DNA from: Akanthomyces muscarius
Taxonomy: Eukaryota; Ascomycota; Sordariomycetes; Hypocreales; Cordycipitaceae
Reading direction: 5' to 3'
NCBI RefSeq assembly: GCF_028009165.1
Contig: NC_079245.1
Span: 3,782,001-3,846,000 of the forward strand
Length of the DNA stretch: 64,000 nucleotides
This document shows positions 33,461 to 43,553 of this stretch, one piece after another; the first letter of the stretch is position 1; each line of letters begins with the position of its first letter. The notes beneath the pieces were generated by a model. It saw only the letters and a program-made list of their open reading frames with translations, made no database searches and had not been told where the DNA came from. The position numbers were made by a program, and so were the translations under genes.

Positions 33461-36400
33461 CTATTTCTCGCAATAGTTCTTGCATTTGCTGGTGTCGATG
33501 CTCTTATTGGCCAGGTAACAAGCAGCGTACTGCTTCTTGCAAATAAGATCCTTGATAAGACCGAAGGTACGCTTGTCGTGGGTCTTGAGATTATCAGCGG
33601 GGGACTGCTCCAATCCGCGGCCGAAGAGACCATCAGCCTTGTTGAAGATGCAGGTGAGCTCGTTGGTCGCCAGACACTGGTCGAGCTGGTACTTGCAAGC
33701 AGCCTGGCAAGCATTGCTGACACTAGGCTTGGGGAAGATAGGGCACTTGCTGCTGTCCGAGTTGTCGTACAGCTTGAAGGCACCGCTACCCCAAGTTTTA
33801 GCGTCATCGTTGCAAGAAACGATGGGCAGAGGAACGCCGCAAACCGGGTGGCCAGGGCCAAACTTATGCAGCCAGCTGGAACCCTCGACGCAAATGTTCT
33901 CGGGGCTGGGGGGGCAAATAGTAGGTGTGGGCGTAGGTGTGGTGGAAGTGCAGGGTCCAAGAGTAGTGGTGACGGTGGGAGGCTCCTTGTGAGTGACATC
34001 GCAAGTCTGCTTGCTGCAGCCGCCCTTGACACAGTTGAGGCAGCACAGCTTGATTTGCTTGCAACGAAGAGCGTAATCGAAGCAGCCGGCAGTGTTCAAC
34101 AGGCCAGCATGAAGGAAGCAGACAGGAACTTGGAGAGCACAAGAGGCAGCGGCGGCAAGACATCCGACGGCATCGGTCCACTCAGGCTCGGGCTTAGGGC
34201 ACCAGTCTCCGACTTGGTTGGCGCAAGCCGTGGGAGTGGGCGTAATCACAACGGGGCACAGGGTAGAAGTGGTGAAAGTAGACGGCTTGGTAGTCGTCGT
34301 GGGAGGAACAGTAGTGGACGGCCCAGGCGTCGACGAAGGCGGGACGCCAGTGGAAGAAGGCGGGACGCCGGTGGAAGAAGGCGGAACACCAGTGCTGGAG
34401 GGAGGCACGCCAGTGCTGGAGGGAGGCACGCCAGTGCTGGAGGGAGGAACACCGGTGCTGGAGGGAGGAACACCGGTGCTGGAGGGAGGAACACCGGTGC
34501 TGGAGGGAGGCACGCCGGTGCTAGAGGGAGGAACACCAGTGCTGGACGGAGGGACCCCGGTAGAAGAGGGCGGCACACCAGTGCTAGACGAAGGAGGTAC
34601 ACCGGTGCTAGTAGGAGGAACGCCAGTACTAGTAGGAGGGACAATAGGTGTGCAGCTGTTAGAAGTGCCCGGGGGGCAGGTCTTGGTACCTCCAGGAACG
34701 TCGGTACAGCTAGCTGAGCCAGGGTTGCAAGGGGTCGTTGTAGCAGGAGGAACGCTGGTGCTAGTAGGAGGGACAATAGGTGTGCAGCTGTTAGAAGTGC
34801 CCGGGGGGCAGGTCTTGGTACCTCCAGGAACGTCGGTACAGCTAGCTGAGCCAGGGTTGCAAGGGGTCGTTGTAGCAGGAGGAACGCTGGTACTAGTGGG
34901 AGGAGACTGAGTGCTTGACGACGGAGGAACTCCAGTGCTGGACGGGGGCGGGACGCCGGTGCTGGACGAGGGCGGGACGCCAGTGCTAGACGAGGGCGGG
35001 ACGCCGGTGCTGGAAGAGGGAGGGACACCGGTACTGGACGAGGGCGGGACGCCGGTGCTGGAAGAGGGCGGGATGCCGGTGCTGGACGAGGGCGGGACGC
35101 CGGTGCTGGAAGAGGGCGGGATGCCGGTGCTAGTAGGAGGCACAATAGGTGTGCAGCTATTAGAGGTGCCAGGAGGGCAAGTCTTAGTACCACCGGGGAT
35201 GTCAGTGCAGCTGGCCGAGCCCGGGTTACAAGGAGTCGTTGTGGGAGGAGGAACCTCGGTGGTAGTAGTAGGAGGAGACTGAGTGCTCGACGAGGGAGGA
35301 ATACCAGTGCTAGTGGGAGGCACGATAGGTGTACAGCTGTTAGAGGTGCCAGGGGGGCAAGTCTTAGTACCACCAGGGACGTCAGTGCAGCTAGCCGAGC
35401 CAGGGTTACAAGGAGTCGTTGTGGGAGCGGTGCTCGAAGTCGTGGGAGGGGGTGTGGAAGTCTCGCCGGGAGTGGTGCTGCTGCCGCCAGGAGTGGTGCT
35501 AGATCCGGGGGTGCCTGTGGATGAAGTGGCAGGACCAGAAGAGCTGGGACCAGTGCTGCTAGGCTCGGGACCAGTGCTGCTAGGGCCTGTGCTGCTAGGG
35601 CCGCCGGTGCCAGTAGACGAGGTAGCAGGGCCAGAGGAGCTGGGGCCAGTGCTGCTAGGCTCGGGAGTGCCAGTAGAAGAAGTGGCAGGGCCGGAGGAGC
35701 TGGGGCCAGTGCTGCTAGGCTCGGGAGTGCCAGTAGAAGAAGTGGCAGGACCAGAAGAGCTGGGGCCAGTGCTGCTAGGCTCGGGAGTGCCAGTAGAAGA
35801 AGTGGCAGGAGCAGAAGAGCTGGGGCCAGTGCTGCTAGGCTCGGGAGTGCCAGTAGAAGAAGTAGCAGGACCAGAAGAGCTGGGGCCAGTGCTGCTAGGG
35901 CCGCCGGTGCCGGTAGACGAGGTAGCAGGGCCGGAGGAGCTTGGCTCAGGGCCGGTGCTGCTGGGTCCGGTGCTGCTAGGGCCGCCAGTGCCGGTAGACG
36001 AGGTAGCAGGGCCGGAGGAGCTTGGCTCAGGGCCGGTGCTGCTGGGTCCGGTGCTGCTAGGGCCGCCGGTGCCGGTAGACGAGGTAGCAGGGCCGGAGGA
36101 GCTTGGCTCAGGGCCGGTGCTGCTGGGTCCGGTGCTGCTAGGGCCGCCAGTGCCGGTAGACGAGGTAGCAGGGCCGGAGGAGCTTGGCTCAGGGCCGGTG
36201 CTGCTGGGTCCGGTGCTGCTAGGGCCGCCGGTGCCGGTAGACGAGGTAGCAGGGCCGGAGGAGCTTGGCTCAGGGCCGGTGCTGCTGGGTCCGGTGCTGC
36301 TAGGGCCGCCAGTGCCGGTAGACGAGGTAGCAGGGCCGGAGGAGCTTGGCTCAGGGCCGGTGCTGCTGGGTCCGGTGCTGCTAGGGCCGCCAGTGCCGGT

Positions 36401-37395
36401 AGACGAGGTAGCAGGGCCGGAGGAGCTTGGCTCAGGGCCGGTGCTGCTGGGTCCGGTGCTGCTAGGGCCGCCAGTGCCGGTAGACGAGGTAGCAGGACCG
36501 GAGGAGCTGGTGCCGGTAGGCTGGGCAGAGCTGGTACTGCCAGTAGCTGTGCTGGGACCAGTCGAGGTAGCGGAGCTAGACGGGCCAACGCTGGAAGAAG
36601 GGTTGGGACCGACCGTGCAGGGCTCAGTTGAGGCGAGATCTTTGGCGAAGTAGACATTGATGCGCTGGCTGCCACCGCAAGTCTTGGAGCTGTCACCGTT
36701 GCAAGGTTTGTTGCATTCCGAGTCGCCGGCCTTGGTCGCGTACGGGTTCAGGTTAGAGTCGCACCAACACTCGCCGCCGTACTCAACACCAGCATAGGCA
36801 TAACCTTCAGTCTTGCAGGCAGAGATACACTTGTCGGGGGTCAGGTCGGCAACGGTGAAAGGATGGCCAAGAGTACGGCCGTGGCTGCTGTTATCGGTGT
36901 AGCAGCCCTGAGACTGGTAGTCACCGACGGTGACCTCATCAGGACCCTTGCCGAATGTGGGATCCTCCCAGACGGAGAAAGCATTCTGACCACCGCAAGA
37001 CTCGGATGAATCCCCACTGCACTTGTAGTTGCACTGGTTGACGTGGACCTGCTCGCCGGCCTCAACATTACCACAGTAGCAGACACCGTAGTAAGTGAGA
37101 GCCGCGTAACGGTACGAGTTACCTGGGTTTTGATCAGCGATGTGGTTGTAATGTCGGGGATATTGCGGTACGTACCCTTGCAAACAGCAGTACACTTAGC
37201 AACAGTCATGGAGCTCTGGTCGGCGGAAGAGCGGAAGTCGAAGGGGCTGCTACCATCCTTGGTAGCAACACAGCCAGCGCACTGGAAAGGCGTGAAGGGC
37301 TTGGGGCAAGCGGGTTGCTCGGTGTAAGAAGCCTGGGAGACTCCACCGAGCAGGGCGGCGAGCGCAACCGCAAGAACGCGGCGGGCGGGAGCCAT
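33461..37395 (-). CDS. secreted two-WSC-domain protein with large Ser/Thr/Pro repeats
   Basis: Two exons, 37395-37176 and 37122-33461, separated by a 53-bp intron (GTACGT donor, CTGAT branch, CCCAG acceptor); about 1293 residues. A signal peptide MAPARRVLAVALAALLGGVS is followed by two WSC (cysteine-rich, carbohydrate-binding) domains at about 25-120 and 128-225. The intron splits the first one, joining TAVCKG to NSYRYAALTYYGVCYCG. Then comes a long repeat zone: seven copies of a 27-residue GPEPSSSGPATSSTGTG unit, several 20-residue copies, four cysteine cassettes (CNPGSASCTDVPGGTKTCPP) and many TGVPPSS units. The C-terminal third is a cysteine-rich domain (LCCLNCVKGGCSKQTCD, ending CKNYCEK) with no membrane helix or GPI signal that I can see. 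It is probably a cell-wall or matrix protein with a heavily O-glycosylated stalk. Shadow frames on both strands are open only because of the repeats. Confidence 0.9.
34330..34600. repeat. 21-bp minisatellite (TGVPPSS units)
   Basis: About eleven near-identical 21-bp units read on the plus strand as GTGCTGGAGGGAGGMACRCC. They encode the seven-residue STGVPPS repeat in the WSC gene. Confidence 0.8.
34630..35430. repeat. four cysteine-cassette copies with 24-bp repeats between
   Basis: Four copies of a segment of about 100-130 bp encode the NPGSASCTDVPGGTKTCPPG cassette, centred near 34,690, 34,810, 35,190 and 35,370. Between the second and third lies an array of about nine 24-bp units (GACGAGGGCGGGACGCCGGT) at 34,915-35,125. 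Confidence 0.75.
35641..35880. repeat. 60-bp tandem repeat, four copies
   Basis: Exact 60-bp periodicity: the word TGGGGCCAGTGCTGCTAGG recurs at 35640, 35700, 35760 and 35820. It encodes 20-residue GPSSSGPATSSTGTPEPSST units of the WSC protein. Confidence 0.85.
35930..36500. repeat. 81-bp tandem repeat, seven copies
   Basis: The word GGAGGAGCTTGGCTCAGG recurs every 81 bp, near 35,933, 36,014, 36,095, 36,176, 36,257, 36,338 and 36,419. Copies are nearly identical (mostly an A/G change in GCCGCCRGTGCC), indicating recent amplification or homogenisation. Confidence 0.88.
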
Positions 37396-39183
37396 AACAG
37401 ACGATCTCGGATAATAGCGCGGTAGTAGCGAATGTGTAAGCCGTGCTTAACGTGAGAAAGAAGGATGTCGACTGAAAGCTGCACGTTGAGCTCTGCTTCG
37501 GTGAGTCGATGCAGAAGATGAAGAGATGAGGTGGTGCCAAGAAGGCAGGTGAATTGGTTTATATGTTCGCTGGCAAAACTCTCATCAGGCATACAAGGCC
37601 TTCGTTTCGCAGCTGGGGCCTCGTCCAAGCATGATCCAGGAAACGGTGAGGTTACCCGAGATGGACATTTCGCTCAGCAGGCGGACTGAAGTCTGAGCTC
37701 GAGCGTTTCGTTTTAGGATGTAAAGCAGGTCTGCGCTAAGCAAAATGTCTGTTCTCCAGAAAGTACATGCCAAACCTAAACGGCGCATTGACAATAGCAT
37801 TGTGCCGGTAGTATTCCACGCCGCTTCCTATTCGGGCCTCCATCATCATGCAATAGTAGCACAGGTAATCCGTACACAGTTAATGTGTCGCGATTGCCAG
37901 CCTTCGATGCTCCTTGCGATGCTGCTTGGGAAGTATTATGCATGATGCGGCGGAACTAGTTGGATCGTGGCGGGCAATGGCGCCGACGAACTGACGTAGG
38001 ACTGTTCGAAGCCAAAGACAGACTGATCTTTTTTTGGCAACATTATGACGATGCGTGCATTTTTTTCTCTCCTCATACCGAGCTGATAAAATTGCAGTGT
38101 TGCTGCTGCTGAATACCATGCCCAAAGAGGTTAATCAAGGGGGACGAGGTTCCTTGCTGGAAGCGGGCAGCCGACGGCCGTGCCCTGAGCCAAGGCGCGC
38201 ATCATCCGAGCAGAATAGGTCATAGCCAGGCGCGCTGTGGCCTTGCAAAGTCTATACTGGATACCTCTTCAAGCGTCATCTCAGGCTCTGAGAATAAATC
38301 CTATTCGGATAAACAAGTATACTACACTGATTTTTTTGAAATCGTCGTAGCCCTGGCGGGCTAAGACTGTGATGTGACGGATGCCATGGGCTTGCCGCGG
38401 GGCTATTCATCAGTGGTGGAGCGCCGAGCACACAGCACCGCAACGTCCATTCCGTGGGTGGCAGCGGACAGGCCGCCCGCATGGGTATTTTTGGAAACAA
38501 CGCGATGCATTATTCTTCGCTGGTGGGGTCGTCATCGCGCTGAAACAATCGACTCTCGCTGGGAACCGTGGGAGCTGCTCTGCATGAATCTGGGCGCAAA
38601 TCAGCGAAGCTGGTAGGGCGGCATTTGGGGAGCCTTGTCGATGGGCCGACAGTGGCGGGCTGTCGCATAGGGACAGAACGGTGGATTCATGGATGCAGTT
38701 CTTGAGCCAAGCATGATTGCGGATGGCGGAAAGGGTAATGAAAACATCGGCGACTACTGCCTAGGGATGGTGGCAGCTCAATGATGGCGCCGGGTAGAGT
38801 GTAGGACGGATGCACTGGCAAGGCTTAAGTTAACTAGAGGCACGATGAGGCTACGTTTGCCAGTGGCCAGCAACCGTCTAAGTCAGTCACCGAGATTTGC
38901 CAGCCAGCACAACCAGCCTTGTTTGTCGCTACCACACATTCCTATTCCCCCCATTGCCAGCTCATCGTTATTTTCGGTATCCTTCTGTTGGCTACCATAG
39001 CCCAATTTTCTCGGAGTACTCCACGCATAGTCAGATTTGCTATGCCCTGTTTGCTTCGATGTTTACTGTTTCATGCATAAACATCGCTAGCGACTCCACA
39101 GCTATTCTGGGCACAGGCAGCTCGTGAAAATCGCCCAATCGCTACGCTCCGGGCAAGAAGCAATAGAGTTCTGTGTCAGGAGA
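37396..39183. other. divergent intergenic, no gene recognised
   Basis: Promoter space for the WSC gene (minus) and the Zn2Cys6 gene (plus). Frames at 38374-38616 are not supported. Confidence 0.45.
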
Positions 39184-40988
39184 ATGCAGGGGCCTGGGCA
39201 TCTTGGAGCTCGGGGCCCACGACCCGGAGCGCAGCAGCTGTCTGGCCGGACCAAGGCGCGCACCAATGCGCCGCGCCAAAGGGCTTGGGCCCCCAAGACC
39301 AAGACCGGCTGCATCACTTGTCGGTAGGTCGATCTATGTGCTCTCCACTGCGGCCCAGGAACAGCCCCCAAAGCAGAGTCTTCACGCTAACGTCTGTCGC
39401 TTGGTCCTTGTTCGCTGTGCTGTAGACGGCGCCGTGTCAAATGTGACGAGATCAAGCCAGCTTGCATGCGCTGCGCCTCAGGTGGGAGGGTCTGTGAGGG
39501 CTATGACGGGCGGCCACGAGATCATCCGGCTTCGCCGCCGTTGGGCTCAGCTCCCCATGAGGCTTCGTCCCGCGCAATAGGCTCAGCGCCGTCGTTGTTC
39601 TTGGCCCAGCGGCCTCGCACCACGCTCGGTCCCGTCGGTGTCAAGGTCAACCTGTCCGACATGACCATGTTTGACGCACTCCGCTTCCAGATCGTGGAAG
39701 TAGTCGCCGGCAGCTTCGACCACGCCTTCTGGGCCATTGACGTGCTGCGGGCGTGCCAGGTCCAGCCAGCCATCTGGCACGCGAGCCTGGCTCTCACGGC
39801 GCTGCATCAGTCGCAGCGGTACCACGCCGTCGATACGTTCCGCAGAGCGCGGCACGAGAGACTGTCCATGACGCACTCGACGGCCGTCATCCAGCACGTC
39901 ATTGCGCTGACCCGTCGGAGGCAGCTCTGCCGTGCCGAGCGAGAGACGCTCCTATTGGCCAGTCTGCTCCTGACGGCGCTCAGTACCATACAGGGTGACC
40001 TGCCGCAGGCGGTCATGCACGCCGGCAACTGCATTCAGCTGTTCCATCAGTGGCGGCTCTGGGAGCATCACCGATCGTCGGCGACAAGTTGTGGCAGCAT
40101 GCTCAATGCTGATTCCATCGGCGCCATAATAGCGCACTTGGAGATGCAGCTGCTTAGTCGGCTGAAGCACATCAACGTTCCGCCTTGGGGGTCGCCCGGC
40201 TCTCCGCCCAGATGCACCGATATCTCGTTTGACTCTTCCACAGACGCCTACCACGAATTTCAACCGCTGTTTACCTCGCTAATTGGTATGTGGCAATACG
40301 CAGGTATGGGAATGAAGGGACAGCCGCGCCCCGAAACCGACGTGAGGCAGCCGTACTTGATGGAATTTCAGAGATGGAAAGTGAAATTCGACGCGCTCCG
40401 CGTGTCTGGGGCATCAGGACGCGTGGATGCAGAAAGCATGCTGACACTGCATTTTCACTGGCACTTTATGCAGATTGGCCTAAAGCCAACGTGTACGTCG
40501 GAGAAGTGGCTTTTGACGAGTTCTTGCCCGTGTGCAAGGATCTCGTGGTGGACGCCAGAGAGTTGTTGGAGGTCGTTCGTAATGGCGCAAACGCAACCGC
40601 AGATAGAAATGCGCCGCCTGCCTTTTCGTTTACCATGTCGGTAGTGGAGGGTCTGTTCTGGGCTGGCCACGGCTGCCGCGACCCATTTACTCGCCGGGAC
40701 ATTCTGCAAATTATAAAGGTTTGGCCCCGTCGCGAGGGTATCTGGGATAACGCGCTCATGGCGGCCATGCTGGAAACATCCATCACACTGGAAGAAAATG
40801 CGTGGCGCTCCACTCCACGCGACCCTACCCGGTACTGCAGCTGCCTCGCCGGCATATTCATATGTAACGACCATCGGGTGAATAACCACGTTGTTGAATT
40901 TCTGCATTGCGGCCGAGCCAGAGTAACTTTTGAAACAGTAGGTGACAAGCAGCGAAACCAGCCAGGCTTTGTGGCGACGCTGCCATGA
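39184..40988 (+). pseudogene. Zn2Cys6 transcription factor with probable frameshift
   Basis: Exon 1 (39184-39323) ends inside the zinc cluster. A 102-bp intron (GTAGGT donor, GCTAAC branch, TGTAG acceptor) leads to exon 2 from 39426. The joined cluster reads CITCRRRRVKCDEIKPACMR followed by CASGGRVC, giving all six cysteines with normal spacing. The middle region is the usual helical fungal regulator domain (LRACQVQPAIWHASLALTAL, SLLLTALSTIQGDLPQAVMH). Near 40,480-40,500 the frame changes by one base. The first frame carries ESMLTLHFHWHFMQIGLK; the second continues as ANVYVGEVAFDEFLPVC to TGA at 40986-40988. Both sides look genuine, so I infer a one-base deletion or a sequence error; a normal intron does not fit. 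Without the shift the first frame ends at 40644. DNA binding could survive in the truncated form. Confidence 0.75.
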
Positions 40989-41412
40989 GGTAACTTGGTT
41001 CAACCGAATGTCATCATTGATCGACAATGCATCACCACGGGAAAGCTGCTGGCAACACACAGATATCTGCCAAGGCGTGAAACTTGAAATGTGCGCTACT
41101 TCCCTTTGGATGCGCTTGATTATATGTTTTTAAATCATTATTCTGACGCGCACCTAAATTTTCGTGCTGAGATGGTTGAATGGCACTCCTTACAATACAT
41201 AAGGTACGCCACTTAAATTTTGGACCAGGCGGTCCGCGCCACATTGTACCTGGCAGCGGAGCTTTTTACAGCCACACTTTCTGAACCACCTGGCCCGAGG
41301 AGTCAACCAGCCAAACAGATTTCATCGAACGCGCGCGGCGCCATCACTCCGGCTTATCGCAGAGCCTCGCTATCTTGCCCGACACAGCTCGAACAAATCG
41401 ATTGGAACCACG
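40989..41412. other. intergenic before EMC10
   Basis: 424 bp; no gene. Probably the EMC10 promoter and leader. Confidence 0.5.
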
Positions 41413-42037
41413 ATGCGCTTTGCCACGCTCCTGGGTGCGCTTTGCGCTGCTACGCTGGCCACGGCCACGCCGCGCACCGCCCATATCTACGTCCAGCCCG
41501 TACAAGGCGGCGGCAAGCCGACTCCCCTCGCCGAATTCGCGTACGACGTCGCCGCGCCATCCACTGCCGAGGTGCTCACTTACGAGGCACCCGACCTACC
41601 CGACGGTACGTCGACAGTCCGAGTGGGCGTCTACGACGTGGCAACCAAGAAGTGGTCCTCAGGGACAACGGTGGCCTCAGTCGACAACTTCAGCAAAGGA
41701 TTCGCGCCCAACTTCTTGGTCTCGGTGGACGCCAGCGGTGCGGTGGTCAGCGCAACGCTCAAGGGTGTCCAGATCGATGCCGGCCACACGCGCGACTTCG
41801 GTCCCCAGGTCGTGCTGCTCCCCGAGGCGCGCGGGACGCAGCCTGCGCTTAACAAGCCCGTGGTGTTGAACCCAGAGGGAAAACGCGAGGAGCCGCAGGA
41901 GAAGACGCTGCTACAAAAGTACGGGTTCTCCATTGTGCATGATGCTGGACGAGGGTATACTAACGTAGGCTTATAGGTACTGGTGGGTGCTTGCGATTGT
42001 GGCATTTATTGCTGTGAGCGGCGGCGGGGACAAATAG
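41413..42037 (+). CDS. EMC10: ER membrane protein complex subunit 10
   Basis: Exons 41413-41918 and 41977-42037 give about 188 residues. The 58-bp intron has a textbook TACTAAC branch; skipping it would replace the C-terminal anchor with an unrelated tail. The signal peptide is MRFATLLGALCAATLATATP. A beta-rich lumenal domain follows (HIYVQPVQ, FSKGFAPNFLVSVDASG, IDAGHTRDFGPQVVLLPE), with a proline/Glu-rich linker and a single C-terminal helix KYWWVLAIVAFIAVSGGG. This layout fits fungal EMC10, the lumenal subunit of the ER membrane protein complex, which inserts membrane proteins with weakly hydrophobic helices. The family call is from architecture and remembered similarity to other filamentous fungi. 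Confidence 0.75.
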
Positions 42038-42583
42038 ATGATTCCAGTGAATTGAGATACACAATACACTCGACAGTGTTTTTCGGCATTGTTTAATCGG
42101 TATCCGTAGACTGGCCGATGGTATGGTTTATGCTGTGTGAATGTTGGGTCTGAAGGCTGGGACCGGTCTATTCACAAATTACCATCGTTGGGCGATAGCA
42201 ATGCCATTTGCGTGCGCAAACAAGCCCATCTAGTCGCAGTTGCAAGACTCGACTCTCACGGCCAGTATTGCTGCAATAACTCATGGCCGTCAGTATCCTT
42301 CAAGTAACTGCAGGGAGGCATCGTGTCACGTGTAGCTGGAGCTCGAGCAGCTCTTTTCCCAACTCGAGACTAGCGCCGTTGCTACGCAGATGCGGGACAC
42401 CAAACAGATGCTGAAAGGTTGCTTTTTCCTCGGCGGGGACTTAAAGACCCATGATCCCAGGCGCCTATCAGTACTATTCTCGCGTTTGCTCTCCTTCATC
42501 TCTTTCATTCCAATTCGTCCCTTGAAGCTACAGTTTCGGCTTATTTTCCTGTTGGTAACCGAGTACCAGTCACCCCAATCACC
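42038..42583. other. intergenic before CHZ1
   Basis: No gene. A C/T-rich leader (for example TCTCCTTCATCTCTTTCATTC near 42,488) precedes CHZ1. Confidence 0.5.
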
Positions 42584-43084
42584 ATGTCTGACGGCGTTAC
42601 CAACCCCCACGACCCCGCCACCGGAGGCTTCGCTGAGGAGAAGGGCAAGGGCAAGGCCGCAGAGCGCGTGCACGACAACGCCCAAATGGTTGACGATGAC
42701 GACGAGGATGACGATGACGACGAGGATGAGGACGATGAGGACTTTGAGGGCGAAGTGAGTGAATTCAAGATCCCATGTCACGCTCGAAACAATAACATGC
42801 TAACCGGCACAGCAGAACGAAGGAGGTGCGACTTGAACTGCCCACCACTCCGCGACGAGCATAACATCATAGGCCACGATGCTAACACTCTATTATTCAC
42901 AGAGGACATTGAGGACGGCGCCGACGAGGTTGACATGGACAATATTGTTGAGGGTGGCCGCCGAACCCGCGGTGCCAAGATTGATTTTGCCAAAGCCGCC
43001 GCCGAGAACCCCGCCGACGACGAAGACGATGAGGACGACGAGGATTTTGAGCCTCCTGCTCAGGACACGGAGATGTCTGGTTAA
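42584..43084 (+). CDS. CHZ1: histone H2A.Z-specific chaperone CHZ1
   Basis: Three exons: 42584-42754, a 13-nt exon 42813-42825 and 42903-43084, giving about 121 residues. The uninterrupted frame is also open through both introns, which would wrongly add about 45 residues including cysteines. Splicing links FEGE to QNEGEDIEDGADEVDMDNIV. The acidic stretch (DDDDEDDDDDEDEDDEDFEG) and the CHZ motif NIVEGGRRTRGAKIDFAKAA are diagnostic. The protein is a nuclear, intrinsically disordered chaperone that hands H2A.Z-H2B dimers to the SWR1 complex. The acceptor of intron 1 may instead be 3 nt downstream, giving a 10-nt exon. The second intron has a GCTAACA branch site. Confidence 0.88.
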   Translation: MSDGVTNPHDPATGGFAEEKGKGKAAERVHDNAQMVDDDDEDDDDDEDEDDEDFEGEVSEFKIPCHARNNNMLTGTAERRRCDLNCPPLRDEHNIIGHDANTLLFTEDIEDGADEVDMDNIVEGGRRTRGAKIDFAKAAAENPADDEDDEDDEDFEPPAQDTEMSG

Positions 43085-43553
43085 ATTATCGCGACTCTTG
43101 TGCGATTTAAGGGTGCGAACTGGCATACGACTAGAAGAGAAAACAATGTGAAAGTAGCGACGAGTATAGTGGCGGTGTGCTGCCACCGTTGGCTACGGAT
43201 TGGCAATTTTCTTGCATTATACACGGTGCACAAAAAGGAGATATAGTCACGACTGCATTTTTTCTTCAGCCTCCAAATGCAAATGATGTTATGAAGCACT
43301 TGGATTGGCTATTATCTAGGCATATTTAGCACAATCAATACATTACGTTGCTATACAGCGAACGGCCATGCAGCAAACGGCGTCTTGCGGCTGCGAGGTG
43401 AGTAGGGCGTGCGTGAGCGGCAACAAACAGCCACTTACTCAGTGTCGCTTCTGAACCTATCCTAATGTCAACATTTACAATGAATCTGGCACTACAAAAA
43501 AAAAACTTCTCGGCACACTTACTGGGTGCGACCAAAAGTTGCATTCTGCAGCG
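43085..43553. other. intergenic
   Basis: No gene seen; a run of ten or more A lies at about 43,497-43,505 just before the next gene. Confidence 0.5.

Noticed and set aside
34218..36653. Long plus-strand frames opposite the WSC gene
   Set aside because: They mirror the repeats of the minus-strand gene; the WSC domains, intron and signal peptide fix the true strand and frame.
34246..36696. 816-codon Leu/Pro/Ala-rich minus-strand frame
   Set aside because: It is the shifted frame of the same repeats and lacks the WSC domains and C-terminal cysteine domain.
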